A stretch of 64,000 bases of DNA from CBDCTM01 sp965222005 (GTDB taxonomy: Bacteria; Bacteroidota; Bacteroidia; Chitinophagales; Saprospiraceae), in NCBI GenBank assembly GCA_965222005.1, contig OZ244935.1:744001-808000 (forward strand). Direction: 5' to 3'. The notes beneath the pieces were generated by a model that saw only the letters and a program-made list of their open reading frames with translations, had not been told where the DNA came from and did not search any database. The translations under genes were made by a program, and so were the position numbers. Of the stretch, positions 43,026-50,564 are shown in pieces; the first letter of the stretch is position 1, and the number at the start of each line of letters is the position of its first letter.

Positions 43026-44069
43026 TTATAAATAGACGGGGCAGGTCGGGCAGAAATCTACTGCCGGCACTTTGCGGAATACATAGATCACTGAAAATTC
43101 AGGGCCTCCAAAACCACCGGTAGCTGGTTTGAAATCGCTAAGGTTAATATCGTAGCTCAGGCCAAATATCCAGGCTTTGTGGTGGAGCTGCGCAGCGGGT
43201 ATCAGTGCATCCCCTGTGCCAAAGCCTTCTGCATTCCACCGATAAGCCAACCCAAACTGCAGGGCCAGTTCGCGCGTCTTGCGGGTATCGAGGTGGATGC
43301 GGCCTGCACCGGCGATCACCTGCTCGGTATATGGGCTTTGATATTGGCCCATTGCACTCAGTACCAGGTCAAATTTTTTGGCCAGTTGCAACACCCCCAA
43401 TCCGTAGAGACTCCACTTGCGCGGCAGGGCGGCGTCTTCTTCATTGAAGAAATTTTTCTTGGGCTCATTGATGTGAAAAAGGCCGCCGCCAAGATCAAGC
43501 CGGGTGCGGGATTTGCGCTTCTGCATGTGCCAGTTGAGGCCCAGCCCAAAGTCGGCATAAAAGACGGACTGCCTGTCGAAGCTCTCTGTATTAAAAGGAG
43601 CGGGATCATCTTTGCCGGCAAATTGCTCATCGAAAACCAAATCTTCCGTTTTGAAGGAACGCTGATTGATCGTACCTTGAACGCCTCCTGAAAGGAAATG
43701 ATTCTTGGCAAGCCTCACGGTATAGGCACCATTCAGGGCAAACTGTAGAGTACCCATTTTCGAGTCGCCAGCATGGTCAAAATTGAGAATTCCGCCGGCG
43801 CTAAAGAAATTGGAGCGACCCTCTTTGGGCTCAAACTTCATGTCGAAAGCGCCATAAGCTGTGCGGTAAGTGATGGGAACATCGTACCATTGGGCTTTGT
43901 AATTGGCCAAAAACCGCATATCGCCATTAAAAATTCCGGTGAGCGCAGGATTGAGCTGAAGAGGGGTATTGTAAAATTGTGAGTAGTGAATGTCCTGGGC
44001 TTGAAGGTAGGAAAAGCAGCACAAGAAAATAGCAAATAATAAGGCTCTTGAGTAAAGTAATGTCTTCAA
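43026..44069 (-). CDS. PorP/SprF family type IX secretion membrane protein
   Basis: A 347-residue outer-membrane protein of the PorP/SprF family. The signal peptide MKTLLYSRALLFAIFLCCFS is followed by the diagnostic mature start QDIHYSQFYNTPLQLNPALTG and NYKAQW. The barrel contains GGILNFDHAGDSKMG and ends in GPEFSVIYVFRK. In Flavobacterium, individual PorP/SprF-like proteins are needed to secrete and attach partner proteins with type B C-terminal domains. This gene heads the adhesin locus, so it is the natural partner of the type B adhesins. Translation must start at TTG 44069 (or an adjacent ATT); no ATG is available upstream of or inside the signal peptide. Confidence 0.9.
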   Translation of the reverse strand: MKTLLYSRALLFAIFLCCFSYLQAQDIHYSQFYNTPLQLNPALTGIFNGDMRFLANYKAQWYDVPITYRTAYGAFDMKFEPKEGRSNFFSAGGILNFDHAGDSKMGTLQFALNGAYTVRLAKNHFLSGGVQGTINQRSFKTEDLVFDEQFAGKDDPAPFNTESFDRQSVFYADFGLGLNWHMQKRKSRTRLDLGGGLFHINEPKKNFFNEEDAALPRKWSLYGLGVLQLAKKFDLVLSAMGQYQSPYTEQVIAGAGRIHLDTRKTRELALQFGLAYRWNAEGFGTGDALIPAAQLHHKAWIFGLSYDINLSDFKPATGGFGGPEFSVIYVFRKVPAVDFCPTCPVYL

Positions 44070-44568
44070 AATATCCTGGTTTTGGTTAAAGCAAAGTATT
44101 GTCTAAAGATTCGTTGAGTACAGGATGCCCGGATGAAAAGAGGGACAAATTCAACCCAATTGAAACCAATTCAAAATTTCAAAAAAGTAAATGGGGAAAT
44201 GCAATAGTTTGGGGTAGATCAGGATCAGTCTTACTATTTTGCCAACAAAATAAGAAAAATTCCTGGTATAGATTAAGTACTCACCCGGTAGTTGGGAGGG
44301 ATATTCGTGATTTATATACAATATTCTTACATTAATGGCAATAATCCAAGTTTTAAAAAATATATTTTTATAATAAATACGATTGAATTTTCAGAAAATG
44401 TGACATGCTACAGAACATTCAAAAAAATAAATCCGATATTTTTGAATGACTACTTTGCATCTTATAAAATTTGAGAGGTAGCCGAAGTATTTTTGTCTTG
44501 AGTTTGTTACAGAAATTGATTTCAGACAATTAGGAGCGGGTTCGGATTTTATAAACACAATAGAGGCG
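44070..44568. other. Divergent intergenic region, 499 bp
   Basis: AT-rich region between the divergently transcribed SprF-like gene and the LD-carboxypeptidase gene. TACTTTGC-like elements occur on both strands (44092-44099 read on minus, 44451-44458 read on plus), close to but one base shorter than the TAnnTTTG consensus. A 10-bp inverted repeat (CATTCAAAAA at 44416-44425, TTTTTGAATG at 44439-44448) sits directly before the plus-strand element. No gene is seen. Confidence 0.45.
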
Positions 44569-45639
44569 ATGAAACGTCGAGTTTTTAACAAAACAATTCT
44601 AAATTCCATTGCTTTTGCGGGGCTTTCAGCCTCACCTCTATCTACCCTGTGCAGCATTCCTGCATTGACCAAAACAATGAAAAAGAAAAGGAAAAAGCTC
44701 ATCAAACCACCCCGCCTGAAAAAAGGCGACACCATTGGCCTGATTGCTCCGGGCAGCCCCGTGCCGGATCATCGCTTTGAAAAGGCAGTGCAAAATATCG
44801 AAAAGCTGGGCTTCAAAACCTTCTACACAGCCAATGCCAGAGCCAAACACGGCTTTCTTGCCGGTACTGATTCGCAGCGCCTTGATGATCTGCACTATAT
44901 GTTTGCCAAGCCCGAAATTGCGGGGATTTGGTGCCTGCGAGGCGGTTATGGCTGTACCCGCTTATTGCCTTCGATTGACTACCGACTCATCAAAAAGCAC
45001 CCAAAAGCTTTGATCGGATATAGTGATGTGACGGCCCTGCTGCAAGCCATCCATGTAAAAACCGGGTTGGTGGGCTTTCATGGCCCCGCGGCAGTATCAA
45101 AATTTACGGATTACACAGTGCAGCAGCTACGATCGGTACTCATAGAGCCTACAAGAGGGCATGTCATCAAGGTCGCCGCTGAAAATCTGAAAAAGGAGGA
45201 TGCGGCTTATCATCCTTTCGCAATACGGGAAGGTAGAGCAGAAGGCCGTTTGACGGGCGGCAATTTGTCTCTTTTGGCCAGCATGATCGGCACTAAATAT
45301 GAATGGTCGGTGAAAGATAAAATTGTATTTATTGAGGACATTGGAGAGAAGCCCTATCGCATCGACCGCATGCTCACCCAGCTTTTGCAAAGTAGTCGGC
45401 TGGACAAGGCTGCTGCCATTATTTTAGGCGTCTTTGTGGATTGCGAAGCCAAGCCTGGCGACCAGTCTCTGAGCCTTTCCGAAACCCTGAAAGACCGGTT
45501 GTACGGCCTCAATATTCCGGTGATTTATGGCTTGTCGTTTGGCCATATCGCCAACCAATGTACCCTGCCAGTAGGGGCAAAGGCAAGCATCGACACCAGC
45601 AGCCAGGAATTGACGTTATTAGAAGCCCCAGCATCATAA
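44569..45639 (+). CDS. LD-carboxypeptidase (peptidase family S66)
   Basis: S66 LD-carboxypeptidases remove the terminal D-alanine from murein tetrapeptides, allowing the tripeptide to be recycled. The 356 residues begin with a twin-arginine-like or ordinary export signal (MKRRVFNKTI ... LSTLCS, about 1-30). The S66 motifs follow: GDTIGLIAPGSP, the nucleophile-bearing GYSDVTALL (Ser152), FIEDIGEKPYRIDR with the catalytic Glu, and GLSFGHIANQCTLPVG with the catalytic His. Cytosolic E. coli LdcA lacks a signal, so this one may act in the periplasm. It lies 9 bp before the dipeptide epimerase gene, a pairing that supports peptidoglycan-peptide salvage. Confidence 0.92.
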   Translation: MKRRVFNKTILNSIAFAGLSASPLSTLCSIPALTKTMKKKRKKLIKPPRLKKGDTIGLIAPGSPVPDHRFEKAVQNIEKLGFKTFYTANARAKHGFLAGTDSQRLDDLHYMFAKPEIAGIWCLRGGYGCTRLLPSIDYRLIKKHPKALIGYSDVTALLQAIHVKTGLVGFHGPAAVSKFTDYTVQQLRSVLIEPTRGHVIKVAAENLKKEDAAYHPFAIREGRAEGRLTGGNLSLLASMIGTKYEWSVKDKIVFIEDIGEKPYRIDRMLTQLLQSSRLDKAAAIILGVFVDCEAKPGDQSLSLSETLKDRLYGLNIPVIYGLSFGHIANQCTLPVGAKASIDTSSQELTLLEAPAS

Positions 45640-45648
45640 ACACCTGAA

Positions 45649-46677
45649 ATGCAGTTAATTATACATCAATTTGATTTGCATTTAAAGCACACCTTTGCTA
45701 TATCCCGCCGGGCGTTTGACAGTCAGCGGAACATAGTGGTGGAGCTGCGGGCTGCGGGCTTGTCGGGTTTTGGAGAGGCCACTGCCAATCCCTATTATCC
45801 GAATACGGAAATTGATCAGATGGTTGCCCGCCTTGAAAGCGTTCGCAACGATATCGAGACGCATTCTTTCAGCACTCCACAGGCACTTTGGCAATTCATG
45901 GAGCCCAAGCTTCGGGATTGTCCCTTTGCGCTTTGTGCTCTCGATGTTGCTGCCCACGACTGGTATGGCAAAAAGTGCGGCCAGCCGCTTTATCAGCTCT
46001 GGGGGTATTCGGCAGATGAGTTGCCGGCCTCCAGCTACACGCTGGGTATTGCAACGCAGGCAGAGTTGCTGCGGAGGATGGAGGAGATGCCCTGGCCTTG
46101 CTACAAAATTAAATTGGGAACGGACAAAGATATTGAAACCTTGCGCTTTCTGCGTAGGCATACAAAGGCAGTATTCCGGGTGGATGCTAACTGTGCCTGG
46201 ACGACAGAGGAGGCGATCCGCAAATCCAAACAGATGGCAGCGCTGGGGGTTGAGTTGATTGAGCAACCCTTGCGAGATGATGATTGGGAAGGTATGCGGG
46301 AAGTATTTGATCAAAGTGGGCTTCCTGTATTTGCAGACGAAAGTTGCCGTACCAAAGCAGACATTGAGCGATGTGTGGGCCATTTTCACGGCATCAATAT
46401 TAAGCTGATGAAGTGTGGCGGCCTTAGCCCGGCACTGGAAATGATTCAAATTGCCCGGGCAAATAATTTGCAGCTTATGGTAGGCTGCATGACGGAATCG
46501 ACTGTAGGCATTTCAGCTATCGCCCATTTGCTTCCGTTGATCGATTATGTAGATATGGACGGGCCACTATTTTTGAAGCAGGATATTGCCAGCGGGGTTC
46601 GTATAAAGGCGGATGGTATTCGCTTTGCGGCCGAAAATGGTACCGGCGCTCAACTTTTCCCAAAATTTCAGCACTGA
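45649..46677 (+). CDS. L-Ala-D/L-Glu epimerase (dipeptide epimerase)
   Basis: An enolase-superfamily enzyme that converts L-Ala-D-Glu from murein into L-Ala-L-Glu for degradation. The 342 residues contain the KxK motif (Lys153, Lys155 in CYKIKLG), the metal ligands Asp179 (RVDANCAW), Glu205 (IEQPL) and Asp230 (FADES), and the opposite catalytic Lys252 (INIKLMKCGG), in the muconate-lactonizing subgroup order. No signal peptide, so cytosolic. Location between an LD-carboxypeptidase and a PLP enzyme supports the assignment to murein peptide catabolism. A different dipeptide substrate is possible, as this subgroup is diverse. Confidence 0.9.
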   Translation: MQLIIHQFDLHLKHTFAISRRAFDSQRNIVVELRAAGLSGFGEATANPYYPNTEIDQMVARLESVRNDIETHSFSTPQALWQFMEPKLRDCPFALCALDVAAHDWYGKKCGQPLYQLWGYSADELPASSYTLGIATQAELLRRMEEMPWPCYKIKLGTDKDIETLRFLRRHTKAVFRVDANCAWTTEEAIRKSKQMAALGVELIEQPLRDDDWEGMREVFDQSGLPVFADESCRTKADIERCVGHFHGINIKLMKCGGLSPALEMIQIARANNLQLMVGCMTESTVGISAIAHLLPLIDYVDMDGPLFLKQDIASGVRIKADGIRFAAENGTGAQLFPKFQH

Positions 46678-46678
46678 A

Positions 46679-47740
46679 ATGCGGCATTCTATTTCCCAGC
46701 TTCCAGGTAGGCATATAGAAATGGACGGTGAAAAATGGCTGTATTTTGCAGGCACTTCTTACCTGGGTATCCAGCATCTCAGCGGCTTTCGCGAGTTGGT
46801 GGAGGAAGGCTTGCAGCGTTTTGGCACCCATTATGGCGGTTCGCGCTTAGCTGGTACGGGACCGGGTATTTTTGAGGAAGCAGAAGCTTTTTTGGCAAAA
46901 TACTGTGGGGCAGCCGCCGCATTGACTTGCTCATCGGGCAGCCTGGCAGGCCAATTGGTGCTTCGAACACTGGAGCAGCAGTCAGCCACAATCTATGCTC
47001 CCGATACCCATCCGGCTATGCTTGGCGGGAGCAGTGAGAGTAGTCAGCTGGATTCGTTTGAATCATTTGTACAATCCCTTCCAGATAAAATAAAGCAACT
47101 GAAGCACGACCAAATTGTCATATGCTGCAATTCGCTGGATCCTTTGTATGCCATAGCTCATCGATTCGATTGGCTGGCCAGCCTACCTGCTGACCGGCGG
47201 TATGTGTTGGTAGTGGACGATTCTCACGGGATTGGTATTATTGGAAAGGAGGGTGCCGGAATATTTGAGCGAATTGATCTTCCCGGGCATGTGGAATTGG
47301 TTGTGGTGGCATCCTTGGGAAAGGCGCTGGGCATACCGGCAGGGCTTATGCTGGGCAGCTCTGAACGGATATCCGAATTCAGTAGGCAGCCCCTCTTTGG
47401 AGGAGCCTCACCCGCCAACCCGGCCTTTTTATTTGCCTTGCTTCAGGCAGGAGATCTGTATCGGAAGCAGCGGCGAAACCTGACAAATAACATTGATTTA
47501 TTTCAATCGTATATTGCTGATAGTCAACTGTTTAAGAGCATTTCAGCTTATCCCGTTTATTATACTGCGCACAATCAGCTTGATTTGTTTTTGCAAGCTC
47601 ATCGGATTTTGATTTCCAGTTTTTCGTATCCTCGAACTACCGACCCGCTAATCACGCGGGTAGTTTTGAGTAGCCTCCATCAGCACAAAGATATTTGCTA
47701 TCTTGGCCAGTGTGTGCAAACATTTTCGAATGAGATGTAG
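46679..47740 (+). CDS. PLP-dependent AONS/KBL-family enzyme (alpha-oxoamine synthase-like)
   Basis: A 353-residue fold-type I PLP enzyme resembling 8-amino-7-oxononanoate synthase and 2-amino-3-ketobutyrate CoA ligase. Visible motifs: THYGGSRLAGTGPGIFEEAE (the family's HGSGGSR...G substrate/cofactor region), VVDDSHGIGIIG with the PLP-pyridine Asp180 and His183, and ASLGKALGIPAG with the PLP-forming Lys215. It is about 40 residues shorter than BioF. The ATG at 46679 lies 1 bp after the epimerase stop; an upstream in-frame start at 46613 would overlap the epimerase and is unlikely. Genomic neighbours suggest a role in amino acid or murein-derived peptide use rather than biotin synthesis, but the reaction is unknown. 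Confidence 0.8.
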   Translation: MRHSISQLPGRHIEMDGEKWLYFAGTSYLGIQHLSGFRELVEEGLQRFGTHYGGSRLAGTGPGIFEEAEAFLAKYCGAAAALTCSSGSLAGQLVLRTLEQQSATIYAPDTHPAMLGGSSESSQLDSFESFVQSLPDKIKQLKHDQIVICCNSLDPLYAIAHRFDWLASLPADRRYVLVVDDSHGIGIIGKEGAGIFERIDLPGHVELVVVASLGKALGIPAGLMLGSSERISEFSRQPLFGGASPANPAFLFALLQAGDLYRKQRRNLTNNIDLFQSYIADSQLFKSISAYPVYYTAHNQLDLFLQAHRILISSFSYPRTTDPLITRVVLSSLHQHKDICYLGQCVQTFSNEM

Positions 47741-47852
47741 CCGGAAAATGGCCATCCTGCCGGACTGGGATGAGCCGGTGGGACAGTTCTCCAAATTTTT
47801 GAACCAAGTGAGTGGTTTTTAAACAACCCTTATCACAACAATTAAATTTATT

Positions 47853-49091
47853 TTGTTTCGATTTCTTCTTCTCTCACTCGCATTTACTGGCAATTTGTTC
47901 GGCCAAAGATCCCATACGCAGGACAACCCCATACACCAACTACTTAAAAAGTATCCACAGCATTTTGGCCATCTTCTCGACCATCCAGACAAGTACGAGC
48001 TACAAATTATTTACACTCAAATTAACCGCAACGCTGCCAACGAGCCGTCTTTTCAAACGTATAGCTACCATTTGAACGAAGCCCGCTATTTCTATCCGGC
48101 CAGCACGGTGAAGATGCCGGTTGCTGTTTTGGCGCTTGAAAAGCTTAGAGACTTGCAAATCATTGGCTTGGACAAAGACTGTGAGATGAGTACCCTGGCT
48201 GCTCGTGAGCCGCAGACTGCTGTGCTCTCAGATTCCTCTTCTGCGAACCATAAGGCTTCAATTGCTCATTACATCCACAAAATTTTTACAGTAAGCGATA
48301 ATGATGCCTTCAACCGGCTGTACGAATTTTTAGGCCAGGCATACCTCAATCGGCAGTTGCGTGAAAAAGGTTTTGAGCATACGCGTATCATCCACCGGCT
48401 GGGGGCTGGTGAGTTTGGGCCGATTGACAATCAGTTCACCAATCCGGTGAGCTTTTACAGGGGTGATACTTTGCTGTACCATCAGGGGGAGGTACGTAGC
48501 CGAATTGCCTATCAATTGCCACTCCAGGGGGAGGAGCGTGGGAAGGGCTTTTATCGGGATGATACATTGCGACAGGGCCCTTTTGATTTCAGCCAAAAGA
48601 ATTTCATCTCCTTACAGGATCTCCACGATATGCTGCAAGTAGTACTATTTCCGGATGTTGTACCGGTCAAGCGACGTTTCCGACTCGCCACAGAGGACTA
48701 TCGCTTTTTGTACCGCAGCATGTCTATGAAGCCCCGGGAAAGCAAATTTCCAATGTACAACAAGCCTGATGGCTATGTAAAATTCTTTAAATATGGCGGC
48801 TCCGCTGAGCGCATTCCCGCGCAAATCCGGATATTCAACAAGGTCGGCTGGGCTTATGAATTTCTGACAGATGTCAGTTATGTTGTAGATTACGACAAAC
48901 AGATTGAATTTATGCTGGCCGCCGTCATTCACGTAAATGAAGACCAGATTTACAATGACGATCAGTACGAGTACGAAAGCATCGGGCTGCCATTTTTTAT
49001 CCATTTCGGGAATGCGGTATATGAGTATGAGTTGCAACGGAGCAGGGTTCATATACCGGATTTGAGTCGGTTTCTATTTTCTTATGATTGA
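47853..49091 (+). CDS. Serine hydrolase with class A beta-lactamase-type fold
   Basis: A 412-residue exported protein: signal peptide MFRFLLLSLAFTGNLFG, then a penicillin-recognising serine hydrolase domain. PASTVKM supplies the SxxK nucleophile and lysine (Ser84, Lys87). TVSDNDAFN supplies the SDN motif (148-150). NKVGWAYEF occupies the KTG position with Val in place of Thr. It is longer than class A beta-lactamases (about 290 residues), with an insert between the SDN and KVG boxes. A murein-related or peptidase/esterase role is at least as likely as beta-lactam hydrolysis. The start is a TTG at 47853 (or the ATT before it); no ATG precedes the signal peptide. The stop overlaps the next gene by 8 bp. 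Confidence 0.78.
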   Translation: MFRFLLLSLAFTGNLFGQRSHTQDNPIHQLLKKYPQHFGHLLDHPDKYELQIIYTQINRNAANEPSFQTYSYHLNEARYFYPASTVKMPVAVLALEKLRDLQIIGLDKDCEMSTLAAREPQTAVLSDSSSANHKASIAHYIHKIFTVSDNDAFNRLYEFLGQAYLNRQLREKGFEHTRIIHRLGAGEFGPIDNQFTNPVSFYRGDTLLYHQGEVRSRIAYQLPLQGEERGKGFYRDDTLRQGPFDFSQKNFISLQDLHDMLQVVLFPDVVPVKRRFRLATEDYRFLYRSMSMKPRESKFPMYNKPDGYVKFFKYGGSAERIPAQIRIFNKVGWAYEFLTDVSYVVDYDKQIEFMLAAVIHVNEDQIYNDDQYEYESIGLPFFIHFGNAVYEYELQRSRVHIPDLSRFLFSYD

Positions 49092-50043
49092 GCATCAAAA
49101 TGCTGACCGGATGTCAATAAGCCCAGCTCTGCCTGCCTGGCGCAGGATACTCATACACCTGCTGCTGGCTATTTTTGTAGCCAATGCTGCCAACAAATTT
49201 TTTATCGGCGATTTGGAGTTTGAACTGGAGCATCAATTTTACACTACAATCTTTGCTTTCGAAGGCCAGGCTCCCGATCAGTATCGCTTGCTCCCGCTGA
49301 TGGGCATCAAAGCGGTTTGGGCGGGCCTGAAAACCCTGCGCCCGGCTACGCCATTCAACCACGCTGTGCTGGTGTTCAATTTCTTTTGTGCGTTTCTCAT
49401 CTTTGAGCTATGGTTTGGTATGCTCAGGCAGTTTGCTGCTTCAAAGCGACTGACATTCCATTTGCTGTTTGCCCTATTGTACATTTACACCCTGTACACC
49501 GGCTGGCGGCCCGATACGCTGGGGCTGTTGCTCATTTGTGTGCTATACACTTCCCGCCTACCAACAGTAGCTGGAAAGCAAATAGCGAGTTGGTGGCATT
49601 TGCTGGGTATAATGGCGTTGAGCTTTAGCAGGACGGATATCGCGGTGGTGTATGGGATCTTTTTTGCCGCTTACTACGCAAGGCGCTGGTGGATTCGCCT
49701 GATTTTGATCCTATTCCCCTTTGCCACACAAGCATTGTTGCAGTTTTGGCTGTTCAAAGACGCTACCTACTATACAAAGCCGATTATGATTTGGGACAAT
49801 CTGGGGATGTACTACCTGGCCTACAATCCGGCCAGCTGGCTGATTGCCGCTGCGGTGTTGATTTTTTGGAAGCAGCTCCTACATTTTTTCCGTCGTACCT
49901 ACGCAACCTTCCCGGTGTTTTGGTGGCTGGTGCTTGCCTACCTGGGGTTGGTATTTGTATTTGGCCGGATCAATGAATACAGATTGTATTTACCATTTTT
50001 GCCTTTAATGATGATGATGGATCGGCATTTAAAACAAGCATAA
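49084..50043 (+). CDS. Polytopic membrane protein, function unknown
   Basis: A 319-residue integral membrane protein with about eight hydrophobic segments (near 22-40, 95-115, 125-145, 150-165, 180-205, 208-228, 245-268, 280-300). The short motif DQYRLLP after the first segment and the end GRINEYRLYLPFLPLMMM resemble membrane glycosyltransferase-like (GT-C type) proteins. However, no catalytic DD/DE motif is evident in the first loop, so no function is assigned. It overlaps the serine hydrolase by 8 bp (ATG at 49084 inside the upstream stop region), indicating translational coupling. Confidence 0.7.
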   Translation: MIEHQNADRMSISPALPAWRRILIHLLLAIFVANAANKFFIGDLEFELEHQFYTTIFAFEGQAPDQYRLLPLMGIKAVWAGLKTLRPATPFNHAVLVFNFFCAFLIFELWFGMLRQFAASKRLTFHLLFALLYIYTLYTGWRPDTLGLLLICVLYTSRLPTVAGKQIASWWHLLGIMALSFSRTDIAVVYGIFFAAYYARRWWIRLILILFPFATQALLQFWLFKDATYYTKPIMIWDNLGMYYLAYNPASWLIAAAVLIFWKQLLHFFRRTYATFPVFWWLVLAYLGLVFVFGRINEYRLYLPFLPLMMMMDRHLKQA

Positions 50044-50091
50044 ACTCAACGCTGATCGTAATAGTAGATTTCCAAAAAGCTGCTTTTATTG

Positions 50092-50430
50092 TCACCTATC
50101 AAACAGGGGGTAGAGAATTTGCTTGCGATAAGTATCTACCATTTCTTCTTCGATGATCTTTAGCGGTGTGTCCCTTTGTGCTTTCAGCCTAGCAATGGTA
50201 GCGGAAGTTTTTTGCGGTAATATGTTGGCTCGCTTAAAAGCAGGTTTCGTCCTGTTGTAATTGTAAAACAGAATGATTATGTAGGCAGAGTCTTGCTCGA
50301 TGATGACCTGTACCTGGCTAAAGCCATCGTTTTCTTCCCGAACTAAACGCATTAAGTCATAAACTCGGCTAGCTTCAGCGGTACCCAGGCTATCCTCAAA
50401 CACCAATACCTCGTTTTTTAGCTCAGGCAC
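50092..50430 (-). CDS. Small hypothetical protein, possibly a gene remnant
   Basis: An open frame encoding at least 112 residues from GTG 50430 (ELKNEVLVFEDSLGTAEASR ... IIEEEMVDTYRKQILYPLF). The amphipathic spacing and lack of rare codons look like real coding sequence. The frame stays open upstream through 50431-50564 into the peptidase gene without an ATG, coding a Lys-rich stretch, so the true start is unclear. It may be a short protein with a non-ATG start or the 3' end of a truncated gene. Its function is not recognised. It lies 134 bp after the M28 peptidase on the same strand and converges with the membrane protein gene. Confidence 0.4.
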   Translation of the reverse strand: MPELKNEVLVFEDSLGTAEASRVYDLMRLVREENDGFSQVQVIIEQDSAYIIILFYNYNRTKPAFKRANILPQKTSATIARLKAQRDTPLKIIEEEMVDTYRKQILYPLFDR

Positions 50431-50564
50431 AATGGCAGAGCTGTCCAGGCTAGTGAAATATTGCTCCAGCTTTATAGATTTCTTCGCTTTGTCACAGCTG
50501 TTTAATTTAGGTATCTTCTTTTTTGAAAAATGACGACAAAGAATCCCCTTCTCCCGTTTTCGTG

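Noticed and set aside
46613..46678. Earlier start for the AONS-like enzyme
   Set aside because: It overlaps the epimerase coding region by 65 bp, while an ATG immediately after the epimerase stop gives the usual family start.
47853..49091. Acquired antibiotic-resistance beta-lactamase
   Set aside because: The KTG box is altered, the protein is over 100 residues longer than class A enzymes, and there are no mobile elements nearby; a native envelope hydrolase is more likely.
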